The notes under the pieces: model-generated
Seen by the model: only the letters and a program-made list of their open reading frames with translations
The model's database searches: none
Told to the model about the DNA's origin: nothing
Part shown: positions 42,936-51,419 of the stretch, piece by piece
How the letters are laid out: each line of letters begins with the position of its first letter
Numbering within the stretch: the first letter of the stretch is position 1
Translations under genes and position numbers: made by a program
Origin: Caldinitratiruptor microaerophilus
Lineage (GTDB): Bacteria > Bacillota > Sulfobacillia > Symbiobacteriales > ZC4RG38
DNA length: 64,000 bases
Direction: 5' to 3'
Assembly: GCF_025999835.1 (NCBI RefSeq)
Contig: NZ_AP025628.1
Coordinates: 62,001-126,000, forward strand

Positions 42936-44540
42936 TCACTCCTTGGCCAGACCGGCGTACATCTGCCGGAGCTCCCGCTTGAGGATCTTCCCGCTGGGGT
43001 TCTTGGGGAGCCGGTCGACCGTGACCACGTACTTCGGTACCTTGAACCCGGCGAGGTGCTGGCGACAGAGGGACAGGATCTCCTCGGGGTCGATCCGCTC
43101 CCCTGCCTTGGGGACGACCACCGCGGTCACGGCTTCGATCCAGTAGGGGTGGGGGATGCCGATCACGGCGACCTCGGACACCTTCGGGTGCCGGTAGATG
43201 ACCTCTTCCACCTCGCGGCTGGCGACGTTCTCGCCGCCCGTCTTGATCATGTCCTTCTTGCGGTCGACCACGGTGAGGTAACCGTCCTCGTCCATCACTC
43301 CGAGGTCACCGCTGTGGAACCAGCCGCCCCGGAAGGCCTCGGCGGTCTTCTCGGGGTCGTTCCAGTAGCCCAGCATGGCGTGGGGGCTGCGGTGGACGAT
43401 CTCACCGACGGTCCCCGGCGGTACGGGCCGTCCCTCGTCGTCGACCAGGATCGTCTCCACGTTCAGGCAGGCTTTGCCGGCCGAGCCGGGCTTGGTGAAC
43501 TGCTCCTCGGGCTTGAGGATCGTGGCCACGGGGCTCATCTCGGTCTGCCCGTAGAAGTTCCACAGGCGCACGTTCGGGAGGCGGCGGGAGAGCTCGCGCA
43601 GGACCTCGACGGGCATGATGGCGGCGCCGTAGTACCCCTTGCGCAGCGAGGACAGGTCGTGGCGGTCGAACTCCGGCGAGCGCAGCAGCGCGATCCACAC
43701 GGTGGGCGGGCAGAAGAGCTTGGTGACCCGCTCCTGCTCGATCGTCTGCAGGATCGTGGCCGGGTCGGGCCCCGTCAGGATGATGCTGGTGGCGCCCAGG
43801 TAGACGTCCGGCGTGAGGAAGCAGTGCAGCTGCGCCGAGTGGTAGAGAGGGAGGGCGTGGATCTCGACGTCGTCGTGGGACATCTCGCCGTCGACGATGG
43901 CGCTCACGTACTGGGCGATGAGCGAGCGGCTGGTGAGCATCACGCCCTTGGGCCGGGACTCGGTGCCGCTGGTGTAAAGAAGCTGGATGGGATCGTCGTC
44001 GCCGACTTCGGCCTGGGGTTCCGAATCGTCCGGGTGGGCCATCCAGGCGTCGATCGGCTCCCACCCCGGGGGCACCGGCAGGCCGTTCAGGTCGATCCAG
44101 CCCCGTACCCGCCCGGCGTCGGTCCCCTGCCGGGCGGCCAGGCGCAGGGCTTCCTCGGCCACCGGCGCCAGGGCGTCTTCCACCACGATACCGGACGCCC
44201 CTGAGTGGTTCAGGATGTAGGCCACTTCCTCGCCCTTGAGCATGAAGTTCACGGGCACCGAGATGGCGCCGAGCTTGGCCAGCGCGAAGTAGAGGACGGC
44301 GAACCCGTGGCAGTTGTGGGACAGCAGGGCGATGCGATCGCCCTTCTGCACGCCGCGCTCACGGAGGGCATGGGCGGTGCGGTTCACGGCGGCATTGAAG
44401 TCGGCGTATGTCTGGCGGAGGTCACGGAACACGACGGCGGTCTTTGTGGGATAGCGGGCCGCGGTGCGCCGAAGCAGATCTCCGATGGTGTGCCGGCGGG
44501 CCAGGGCGATCGCTGCTGGCAGTTCCACAGAATCTTCCAC
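42936..44540 (-). CDS. Acyl-CoA synthetase (AMP-forming, FadD13-like)
   Basis: 534 aa. LLYTSGTESRPKGVMLTSRS (the second Gly/Thr of the usual TSGTTG loop is Glu, as in some FadD13-like enzymes), LPLYHSAQLHCFLTPD, WNFYGQTEMSPVATIL, hinge VDRKKDMIKTGGENVASREVE (landmarks DRKKDMIKT and ENVASRE), and catalytic Lys in NPSGKILKRE. It activates a fatty or cyclic carboxylic acid. ATG 44540 follows GGAAAGGGTGG. It is downstream of the DUF62 and GH31 genes on the same strand but is probably metabolically separate. Confidence 0.93.
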   Translation of the reverse strand: MEDSVELPAAIALARRHTIGDLLRRTAARYPTKTAVVFRDLRQTYADFNAAVNRTAHALRERGVQKGDRIALLSHNCHGFAVLYFALAKLGAISVPVNFMLKGEEVAYILNHSGASGIVVEDALAPVAEEALRLAARQGTDAGRVRGWIDLNGLPVPPGWEPIDAWMAHPDDSEPQAEVGDDDPIQLLYTSGTESRPKGVMLTSRSLIAQYVSAIVDGEMSHDDVEIHALPLYHSAQLHCFLTPDVYLGATSIILTGPDPATILQTIEQERVTKLFCPPTVWIALLRSPEFDRHDLSSLRKGYYGAAIMPVEVLRELSRRLPNVRLWNFYGQTEMSPVATILKPEEQFTKPGSAGKACLNVETILVDDEGRPVPPGTVGEIVHRSPHAMLGYWNDPEKTAEAFRGGWFHSGDLGVMDEDGYLTVVDRKKDMIKTGGENVASREVEEVIYRHPKVSEVAVIGIPHPYWIEAVTAVVVPKAGERIDPEEILSLCRQHLAGFKVPKYVVTVDRLPKNPSGKILKRELRQMYAGLAKE

Positions 44541-44580
44541 CCTTTCCGTCGAAACTGGTGGGCAGGATGCTGCGGACTTT

Positions 44581-45426
44581 CTACGACAGCGCCCCGCCCG
44601 GTTCCTGCGCCGGCTGGCGGTCGCCGGCGCGGCGGAGGGTGACCGGCTGATCGACGCGCAGGCCGAGCCGCTCCCGCGCGCTTCCCCGGTTCACGGCGAT
44701 TGCCAGGTCCCACGAGGAGTCGATGAGCAGGCAGACCTCGCCGGGGGGGACGTCGGCGTAGGTGGTCACGAAGGGCGCGCGGAGCGGGCGGCCATCCAGG
44801 TCGACCTCCACCGGGTCGCCGGGCCGGACCCGGAGCTGGGCCACGACGTCCGCAGGGATGTTCGTCCGGGCCGAGCCGAAGGAGTCGAAGGTAAGGATCT
44901 GCCCCCGGAGGACCCCTTCCGACATTACCGGTTCGGGCAGGTCCGGCCGGACCAGGTCGGTCAGGTCGACGGCCGGGCCGAGGGCTTCGAAGGGCAGCCC
45001 CGCCGCCAGCCGGGCGGCGGCAGGGCAGAACACGTCCCGCCCGTGGAAGGTGGCAGAGGTGGGGCGAAGGAGCACGTCGGGGTTCTGGATGGTGACGGCC
45101 GCCTGCGCCCCGCCGAGGCGCTCCGCGCCCGGAAGCAGGACGCCCGAGTCGGGACCGACGAGCACGTCCCCGCGGCCGGTGCGGAGGGCGAGCGCCCGCC
45201 GCGCCGAACCCACCCCGGGGTCGACGATGACCACGTGGATCCCCACCGGCAGGTAGGGCGCGGCATCCCGCAACACGAGGGCCCCGGCCCGCACGTCGAA
45301 GGGCGGCACGGCGTGGGAGATGTCGACGATCTCGGCCTCCGGGCAAAGCCGCTTGATGACGGCCCGGCAGATGCCGGGGAACTCGGAATGCCCGAAGTCG
45401 GTGGTGAGCGTGATGACCGGCCGCAC
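44581..45426 (-). CDS. S-adenosyl-L-methionine hydrolase (DUF62/SAM hydroxide adenosyltransferase)
   Basis: 281 aa. VITLTTDFGHSEFPGICRAVI at the N-terminus contains the TDFG motif; IVDISHAVPPFDVRAGALVL, HVVIVDPGVGSARRALAL, VGPDSGVLLPG and FHGRDVFCPAAARLA follow, all diagnostic of the DUF62 family. Members hydrolyse SAM to adenosine and methionine; the halogenase members need a differing active-site loop that is not seen here. GTG 45426 with AGGAGG upstream; the long frame to 46749 is antisense-like and overlaps GH31. It may lower SAM, which is relevant to the S-box elsewhere. Confidence 0.9.
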   Translation of the reverse strand: MRPVITLTTDFGHSEFPGICRAVIKRLCPEAEIVDISHAVPPFDVRAGALVLRDAAPYLPVGIHVVIVDPGVGSARRALALRTGRGDVLVGPDSGVLLPGAERLGGAQAAVTIQNPDVLLRPTSATFHGRDVFCPAAARLAAGLPFEALGPAVDLTDLVRPDLPEPVMSEGVLRGQILTFDSFGSARTNIPADVVAQLRVRPGDPVEVDLDGRPLRAPFVTTYADVPPGEVCLLIDSSWDLAIAVNRGSARERLGLRVDQPVTLRRAGDRQPAQEPGGALS

Positions 45427-45455
45427 GGCGAGCCTCCTTCCTGCCCCTGGACCGG

Positions 45456-47897
45456 TTACCACTCCAGCCGCACGCGCAGCGCGGCGGTCGCTTCCGGCAC
45501 GGCCACGCGCACCGTGCGGGTCCGGGGGTCGTAGTGCCAGCCGCCGGGAGATTCCCGGAGCGCCCGGGCCGACGGCTGCCGGCGGAGTTCGTGCGGAGCC
45601 CGTCCGGGGTGGCCCCCTGGGTGGAAGACGACCCGCCCGGGCGGCTCGGGGACGCGGACCTGCACGGACCAGCGGCGCAGCGGTCGAGCGTGGCCATCCC
45701 TCCCCTCCGGTTCGGCGCTCACGGTCAGCGCCCCTGCCTCCTGCCACCACCGGAGGCGGGTGAGGGTGTACTGCCCGTCCCGGTACGCCTCGGTCTCGCC
45801 GTCGTCCTCGTACACGAGGGACTCGCCCGCGCCGGGCGGCCCCGGGAACACGGCCAGGTGAAGGGAATCCCACGGCAGGGGGCCCGCGTGCGCCCCGGGT
45901 TCGGTCAGGGGGAGGATCGCACCGGCCCGCACGAAGACGGGGGGCTGGCCCAGGGGCGCCCGGGCGAGGCGGTGGCGGCCCCCCTGGCGGAGGCGGGCCG
46001 TGTGCCACTCGTACCACTCGCCGCCGGGCAGGTACACCCGCCGCCGGCGCGCCCCCTTCTCGAGCACTGGTGCAACGAGGAGGTCCGGCCCCACGTAGAA
46101 CTGGTCGCGCAGGTCCCGGACTCGTTCGTCGTCGGGGTGGGCGAGCACGAGCGGCCGCATGAGCGGGAGGCCGGTGCGGTGCGCTTCCCAGGCGCACGTG
46201 TACAGGTAGGGCAGCAGGCGGTACCGGAGCCGGATCACCTCCCGGGCGAGCCGCTCCGCCTCCGGCCCGAAAGCCCAGGGCTCCCGGGGCTGGAAGGCCG
46301 CGTGGGGCCGCAGAAGGGGGGTGAAGGCGGCGAACTCGAGCCAGCGCAGGTAGAGTTCGGGATCGACCTGTCCGCGGTGCTCGAGGAAGCCCCCGACGTC
46401 GCTGTTCCAGTACGGCACCCCCACCAGGCCCATGCCCAGGCCGAGCGCCGGCTGGGCGCGCAGCGCCTCCCACGTGGTGTCCACATCCCCGCTCCACACG
46501 GCGGCGCCGTAGCGCTGCATGCCCATCCAGCCCGACCGGCTCATGACGAAGACGCGGCGTTCCGGGAAGGCCGCCTTCTGGCCGCGGTACACTGCCTCGA
46601 TCATCCGCAGGGCCTGGAGGTTGTGCACCGCGGCGGCCGGGCCGCCGTGGTGGATCATGTCCGGGTAGTGCTGCTCGGGCTCGTTGAGGTCGGTCCACCA
46701 GCCGTCGATCCCCATGCGGGCCAGCCGCTCGTGCTCGGCGGCCCACCACCGTCGGGCCTCGGGGTGGGAGAAGTCGACCAGGGCGGCGTCGCCTCCGGCC
46801 CAGAACGGGAAGGTGTACGGATCGCCCCCGTCTGCCTCCGGCCGGCGGACGAGGAACCCGCGCGCACGGCCCTCCTCGAAGACGCGGGTGCCGACCAGCA
46901 CGTAGGGCTCCTCGATGACCACGACGCGAAAACCCGCCCGGTGCAGGTCGCGCAGCATGCCCAGCGGGTCCGGGAAGGCCTCCTCGTCCCAGTCGAGCTC
47001 GCCCATGCGGCGGAACCAGTACAGGTCGAGGATGAGCCCGTCACAGGGGATCTGGCGCTCCCGCATCTCCCGGGCCACGGCCTCCACCTCGGCCCGATTC
47101 CGGTATCCGTACCGGGACTGCAGGTAGCCGAGGGCCCAGAGCGGGGGCAGCGCGGGCCGCCCCGTGAGGCGTGTGTAGCGGTCGAGCAGGTCTGGGAGGC
47201 CATCGCCGGCGAGGAAGTAGAAGGCAAGGGAGCCCCCGTCCGCCCGGTAATGCCAGGGCCCGCCCTGCCCCGGCCGTACCGCGCGGAAGTCGATCTCGGC
47301 CGGCCACGGGCTGTCGAACACCACGCCGTAGCCCCGCAGGCTCCAGAACACCGGGAAGAGCAGCCGGGCGGCGGGCCCGGGCAGGTGCTTGTTCCAGATG
47401 GGCGCCCGCCGTCCGCTCCACTCCAGCCACGGCGGCCCCTCGAACTGGCCGGGGGCGCCCCCGCCGTAGAACCGGTCGGCCGGGCCGGCCGTGAAGTCCG
47501 TGCCGACCTGCCACCCGTCCCAGCCGACCGTCACGCCCGCCGTCAGGAGTTCCGCCCGGGCCGGCGACAGGGGTTCCGCGTCCGGCGGGAGCCGCTCGAA
47601 GGTGAGCCGCACGGGCTCCGGGTCGATGCGGATGCGCAGGCCCCCGCCAGCGTCGACGGTGAGAGAGCCGCCCTGTTCCCGTGCGCTCAGCGTGGGGCGA
47701 TCCTCCCCACCGTCCGGCACGGGCTCCTCGATCCCCCGGGCCGGGGGGTGCAGGGGTTGCCAGCGCACCTCCCGCTTCAGCTCCACCCGCACGACGCCCG
47801 GCAGGACCGGTCGGATGCGCAGCGCGGTCTCCCCGTCCCGGATCTCGACGCCGTCTGGCCCGGCGTCTGTGTGGTACCAGCGGTAGAAGTGTTCCAG
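45456..47897 (-). CDS. Glycoside hydrolase family 31 alpha-glucosidase-like enzyme
   Basis: 813 aa if started at CTG 47897. GH31 domains: N-terminal beta-sandwich (RFYGGGAPGQFEGPP), TIM barrel with LDLYWFRRMGELDWDE, nucleophile Asp in WWTDLNEPEQ (about residue 403) and acid/base Asp in WSGDVDTTWEAL (about 471), then FVRAGAILPL and a C-terminal sandwich. It would release alpha-linked glucose or xylose. The first ATG/GTG (47792) would cut off EHFYRWYHTDAG and a strand of the sandwich, so CTG 47897 behind GGGGTGAG is more likely. No sugar transporter is close. No signal peptide, hence cytoplasmic. Confidence 0.92.
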   Translation of the reverse strand: MEHFYRWYHTDAGPDGVEIRDGETALRIRPVLPGVVRVELKREVRWQPLHPPARGIEEPVPDGGEDRPTLSAREQGGSLTVDAGGGLRIRIDPEPVRLTFERLPPDAEPLSPARAELLTAGVTVGWDGWQVGTDFTAGPADRFYGGGAPGQFEGPPWLEWSGRRAPIWNKHLPGPAARLLFPVFWSLRGYGVVFDSPWPAEIDFRAVRPGQGGPWHYRADGGSLAFYFLAGDGLPDLLDRYTRLTGRPALPPLWALGYLQSRYGYRNRAEVEAVAREMRERQIPCDGLILDLYWFRRMGELDWDEEAFPDPLGMLRDLHRAGFRVVVIEEPYVLVGTRVFEEGRARGFLVRRPEADGGDPYTFPFWAGGDAALVDFSHPEARRWWAAEHERLARMGIDGWWTDLNEPEQHYPDMIHHGGPAAAVHNLQALRMIEAVYRGQKAAFPERRVFVMSRSGWMGMQRYGAAVWSGDVDTTWEALRAQPALGLGMGLVGVPYWNSDVGGFLEHRGQVDPELYLRWLEFAAFTPLLRPHAAFQPREPWAFGPEAERLAREVIRLRYRLLPYLYTCAWEAHRTGLPLMRPLVLAHPDDERVRDLRDQFYVGPDLLVAPVLEKGARRRRVYLPGGEWYEWHTARLRQGGRHRLARAPLGQPPVFVRAGAILPLTEPGAHAGPLPWDSLHLAVFPGPPGAGESLVYEDDGETEAYRDGQYTLTRLRWWQEAGALTVSAEPEGRDGHARPLRRWSVQVRVPEPPGRVVFHPGGHPGRAPHELRRQPSARALRESPGGWHYDPRTRTVRVAVPEATAALRVRLEW

Positions 47898-47969
47898 CGC
47901 TTCTCACCCCAGTCGGAGTGTCCCTGTCTGACCGCCTTTCAAACCGCCGCGAACGATTCGAGCCCCGCC

Positions 47970-47998
47970 TTGACTCGCCCTTTGGCACGTGCTACCAT
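47970..47998 (+). promoter_or_regulatory. Sigma-A promoter of the TetR/efflux operon
   Basis: TTGACT (-35), 17-bp spacer, TACCAT (-10). The palindromic operator at 48015 lies about 10 bp after the expected start. A related GCGAACGATTCG half-repeat is at 47948-47960, just before the -35. Confidence 0.7.
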
Positions 47999-48014
47999 GA
48001 GGCACGGCCTGGTT

Positions 48015-48030
48015 AACGATCGTTCGCTCA
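48015..48030. promoter_or_regulatory. TetR operator copy 1 (AACGATCGTTCGCTCA)
   Basis: Contains the palindrome AACGATCGTT between promoter and TetR start. The same 16 bases recur at 48683-48698. Position downstream of the transcription start fits autorepression. Confidence 0.7.
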
Positions 48031-48059
48031 CCGCCGTTTCCGTGAGGGGGCATGCTCCG

Positions 48060-48662
48060 GTGACCGATGAGCCTGAGACACGCAGCACCCGGGACCGCAT
48101 CCTGGAGGCGGCGCGGGACGCGTTCCTCCGGTCAGGCTACCACGGCACGAGCATGCGAACCCTCGCGCAGGCCTGCGGGCTGTCGGTGGCCGGCATCTAC
48201 GCTCACTTCGAGAACAAGGAGCAGATCCTTGAGACCCTTCTGGCGGACAATCCGTTCCGGACCCTCATCGAGCAGGTCGCGGCGCTCTGGAATCCGGATC
48301 GGCCGGACGAAAGCCTGCGCCGCATCAGCCACCTGATCGTGTCGCGGCTTGACGAGCACGTGGCCTTCTACCGCCTGGTGTTCCTCGACGTGATGGAGTT
48401 CGGCGGGCGGCACATCCGGGACGTGGCGGCAGGCAACTTTCAGCGAATCGGCGTCTCCCTGGTGCCTCGCCTGCGGGAGGCGATCGAGCAGGGGAAGATC
48501 CGGGACGTGCCGCCGCTCCTCATCCTTCGCGCATTCCTGGGCCTCTTCATTTCGTACGTGGTCACTGACCGCCTCATCTTCAGCGGGCTGTTCCCGTTCT
48601 CCGAAGAGGAAACGGTGGACGCGCTCATCGACATCTTCCTGCACGGAGTGGTGCCGAGATGA
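48060..48662 (+). CDS. TetR-family repressor of the efflux operon
   Basis: 200 aa. N-terminal helix-turn-helix TRDRILEAARDAFLRSGYHGTSMRTLAQACGLSVAGIYAHF (landmarks AARDAFLRSGYHGTS and VAGIYAHF), then FENKEQILETLL and an all-helical ligand domain. GTG 48060 with GAGGGGG upstream is preferred; the ATG at 47998 lies inside the -10 box. The stop overlaps the next start (ATGA). Operator copies lie on both sides of the gene. It most likely senses the efflux substrate and derepresses itself plus the pump. Confidence 0.9.
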   Translation: MTDEPETRSTRDRILEAARDAFLRSGYHGTSMRTLAQACGLSVAGIYAHFENKEQILETLLADNPFRTLIEQVAALWNPDRPDESLRRISHLIVSRLDEHVAFYRLVFLDVMEFGGRHIRDVAAGNFQRIGVSLVPRLREAIEQGKIRDVPPLLILRAFLGLFISYVVTDRLIFSGLFPFSEEETVDALIDIFLHGVVPR

Positions 48663-49741
48663 CCGCTTCGCGGAGTTCTGCGAACGATCGTTCGCTCAGC
48701 AGGCGCATCCCCCGGTCGGCTCTCCTCGCCGCCTCCGTGGTCCTGGCCGTGACCGCCCTCTCTGCCTGTGCCCGCACCCGGGCACCCCGCCCGCTCACCG
48801 CCTCCGGGACCGTGGAGGCGGATACGGTCCGGGTGGCCGCCGAAGTCGGCGGCCGGGTGCTGGAACTCGGCGCGCGGGAGGGAGAAGTGGTGCGGGCCGG
48901 GCAGGTGGTCGCCCGCCTCGACAGCCGACTGGCGGAGGCCCGCGTGCAGGAGGCGGAGGCCGCGCTCGCCACCGCCCGCGCCCGGTACGAGGAAGCGGCC
49001 GGTGGAACCCGGGACGAGGTGATCCGCCAGGCCCGGGCGGCGCTCGATCAGGCCCGGGTCCAGCGGGATGCGGCGGCGCGCGAGCGCGACCGCCTCCGCG
49101 CGCTGGTCAGCGGCGGAGCGGCGACCGCGGCGCAGCTCGACCAGGCCGAAGATCGCCTCCGTGCAGCCGACAAGGCGCTCGCCGCCGCGCAGGCCGCCTA
49201 CGACCAGGCGCGGGCCGGGGCCACCCGGGCTGCGCTCGCGGTGCTGGAGCGGGCGGTGGAACAGGCGGAGGCCGCGGTGAAGCTGGCCCGCCTCCAGGCC
49301 GACCTGTCCACGGTACGGGCCCCGGTCGACGGGGTGGTCTCGGCGGAGCTGGCCCATCCGGGCGAGGTGGTCGCACCCGGCGCGCCGCTGGTCGAGATCG
49401 TCGACACCCGCCGGCTCTGGGTGCGCGTGTACATCCCCGAAGCCGACCTGGTCCGCCTGCGCACCGGTCAGCCGGCGGAGGTCCGGGTCGACGGGCTTCC
49501 GGACCGCCGGTTCCCGGCCTCGGTTCGCTGGATCGCCCCCGAGGCCGAGTTCACCCCCCGCAACGTCCAGACACCCTCCGAACGCACCCGCATCGTGTTC
49601 GCCGTGAAGGTCGCGGTCACCGACCCCGAGGGGCACCTGAAACCCGGCCTTCCGGCCGACGTGACCTTCCTGGATGTCGGCGCCGCCCCCCCGCCGGTGG
49701 GCGGGCCCGATTCCTCGCGGGGGGAGAGCAGCAGGTCATGA
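48659..49741 (+). CDS. HlyD/YbhG-type membrane fusion (efflux adaptor) lipoprotein
   Basis: 360 aa. Signal peptide with lipobox LSAC (Cys37), lipoyl half VAAEVGGRVLELGAREGEVV, a long alpha-helical hairpin rich in Ala/Arg/Glu (about 95-210), second lipoyl half VRAPVDGVVSAELAHPGEVVAPG, and the beta-barrel part PSERTRIVFAVKV with LKPGLPADVTF, as in YbhG/YhiI. It would link the inner-membrane ABC pump to the TolC-like protein. It starts within the TetR stop; the second operator copy lies in codons 8-13. Its stop overlaps the next start by 4 bp. Confidence 0.92.
   Translation: MTASRSSANDRSLSRRIPRSALLAASVVLAVTALSACARTRAPRPLTASGTVEADTVRVAAEVGGRVLELGAREGEVVRAGQVVARLDSRLAEARVQEAEAALATARARYEEAAGGTRDEVIRQARAALDQARVQRDAAARERDRLRALVSGGAATAAQLDQAEDRLRAADKALAAAQAAYDQARAGATRAALAVLERAVEQAEAAVKLARLQADLSTVRAPVDGVVSAELAHPGEVVAPGAPLVEIVDTRRLWVRVYIPEADLVRLRTGQPAEVRVDGLPDRRFPASVRWIAPEAEFTPRNVQTPSERTRIVFAVKVAVTDPEGHLKPGLPADVTFLDVGAAPPPVGGPDSSRGESSRS
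48680..48695. promoter_or_regulatory. TetR operator copy 2 (GCGAACGATCGTTCGC), inside the adaptor gene
   Basis: A perfect 16-bp palindrome in codons 8-13 of the adaptor gene, sharing AACGATCGTTCGCTCA with the copy upstream of the TetR gene. It lies 665 bp from copy 1, so DNA looping or a roadblock is possible. Confidence 0.65.
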
Positions 49742-50649
49742 TCGAGGTGCGCGGGCTGCGCAAGCGGTTCGGCGCCGTGGAGGCGCTGGCCGGGATCGAT
49801 CTGCACGTACCTGCGGGGACCCTGTTCGGCCTGCTCGGTCCGGACGGGGCGGGCAAGACCACGACCCTTCGCTGCCTTGCCGGCGTGCTGGCGCCGGACG
49901 GGGGCCAGGTGCGGGTGGCGGGGCAGGATCCGGTCTCCCCCGGCGCCAGGCGGCGGCTCGGCTACGTCACCCAGCCGCCGGGGCTGTACGGCGATCTCAC
50001 CGTGCAGGAGAACATCGTCTTCTTCGGGCGAGTGTACGGCCTCGAGCCGGGCGTACTCCGGGAGCGGATCCGGGAGGTCCTGGACTTCACCGGCCTCGGG
50101 CCGTTCGCCGGGCGTCTCGCCGACCACCTGAGCGGGGGCATGCGCCAGAAGCTGGCGCTGGCGTGCGCGCTCGTCCACGAGCCCGACGTGCTCCTGCTGG
50201 ACGAGCCCACGACGGGGGTCGACCCCCTTGCCCGTCGGGATTTCTGGACCCTGCTCGACCGCCTGCGGGCCCGCGGCGTGGCCGCGGTGGTGAGCACGCC
50301 GTACCAGGACGAAGCCCGGCGGTGCGACCGGCTGGCCTTCCTCTGGCGCGGCCGGCTCCTGGCGGAGGGAGCTCCGGAAGAGGTCCGGCAGCTGGCGCCG
50401 CCCGGCGTGCTCCGCCTGACCGGTGCCCCGCTGGCCGCGTTGCGCCAGGTCGCCGCGGGCTGTCCCTCCGTGCGGGTGGCGTACGCGGACGCCCGCGGGG
50501 TCACCGCGCTGGGGGACGACCCGGAGCGGATGCGGATCGAGATCGAAGAGGGCCTGGGACGGGCCGGGCTGTCCGCCGCCGTGGCTCCGGCGACGGCCGT
50601 CCTCGAGGATGCCCTCATCGCCCTCACGGTGGCGGGTGAGGGGGCATGA
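49738..50649 (+). CDS. ABC efflux ATPase, first of a heterodimeric pair (YbhF N-half type)
   Basis: 303 aa. Walker A GPDGAGKTTTLRCLAG, YVTQPPGLYGDLTVQENI, intact signature HLSGGMRQKLALA, Walker B LLLLDEPTTGVDPLARRDF. The H-loop reads VVSTPYQDEA, so the switch His is replaced by Pro. A C-terminal 90-residue regulatory part follows. In E. coli YbhF both ATPase halves are one protein; here they are split. Its stop overlaps the second ATPase start by 4 bp. Confidence 0.93.
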   Translation: MIEVRGLRKRFGAVEALAGIDLHVPAGTLFGLLGPDGAGKTTTLRCLAGVLAPDGGQVRVAGQDPVSPGARRRLGYVTQPPGLYGDLTVQENIVFFGRVYGLEPGVLRERIREVLDFTGLGPFAGRLADHLSGGMRQKLALACALVHEPDVLLLDEPTTGVDPLARRDFWTLLDRLRARGVAAVVSTPYQDEARRCDRLAFLWRGRLLAEGAPEEVRQLAPPGVLRLTGAPLAALRQVAAGCPSVRVAYADARGVTALGDDPERMRIEIEEGLGRAGLSAAVAPATAVLEDALIALTVAGEGA

Positions 50650-51419
50650 CGGCCGTGGCGGCCATCGAGGTCCGGGGACTCACCCGCCGCTTCGGAGATT
50701 TCACGGCCGTCGACTCCGTCAGCTTCCGGGTGCAGACCGGCGAGGTGTTCGGCTTCATTGGCCCGAACGGGTCGGGGAAGTCGACGACCATCCGGATGCT
50801 GTGCGGTCTCCTGGAGCCTAGCGCCGGCGAGGCCCGGGTCCTCGGGCTGGACGTGCGGAAGGACACCGAGGCCATCCGGGCCCGGATCGGCTACATGTCG
50901 CAGCGCTTCAGCCTCTACGAGGACCTCACGCCGGCGGAGAACCTGGAGTTCTACGGGTCCGTCTACGGCCTGGCGAACGCCCGCCGGCGAGAGCGTGTGG
51001 CGCGCCTCCTCGAGGAGGTGGTGGGCGACCCTGCGGTCCACCGGCGCCCCGTCCGAGGGTTGCCGACGGGCTACCGGCAGCGGCTCGCCCTCGCCTGCGC
51101 CCTCGTGCACGAGCCCGAATTGCTGTTCCTCGACGAGCCCACCGCCGGGGTCGACCCCCTGTCGCGCCGCCGCTTCTGGGAACACATCTATGCGCTGGCG
51201 GAGGCGGGTCTCACGGTCTTCGTCACGACCCACTACATGGACGAGGCGGCGCTGTGCCACCGGCTCGGCCTGATCCACGCCGGACGCCTCCTGGCCGTGG
51301 CAGCGCCGGCCGACCTGGTCCGGGACCACGGGAGCGTGGAGGAGGCCTTTGCCTCGCTGGTGGCGGCGGGGCCGGCCGCGGTCGCGACCCCGGGCGGCGC
51401 AAAGGAGGGGCCGGCGTGA
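50646..51419 (+). CDS. ABC efflux ATPase, second of a heterodimeric pair (YbhF C-half type)
   Basis: 257 aa. Walker A GPNGSGKSTTIRMLCG, YMSQRFSLYEDLTPAENLEFYG, a degenerate signature GLPTGYRQRLALA in place of LSGG, Walker B LLFLDEPTAGVDPLSRR and an intact H-loop TTHYMDEA. Defects here and in the partner fall in the same composite ATP site (see findings). Overlaps ATPase 1 and the permease by 4 bp each, so stoichiometric translation is likely. Confidence 0.93.
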   Translation: MTAVAAIEVRGLTRRFGDFTAVDSVSFRVQTGEVFGFIGPNGSGKSTTIRMLCGLLEPSAGEARVLGLDVRKDTEAIRARIGYMSQRFSLYEDLTPAENLEFYGSVYGLANARRRERVARLLEEVVGDPAVHRRPVRGLPTGYRQRLALACALVHEPELLFLDEPTAGVDPLSRRRFWEHIYALAEAGLTVFVTTHYMDEAALCHRLGLIHAGRLLAVAAPADLVRDHGSVEEAFASLVAAGPAAVATPGGAKEGPA

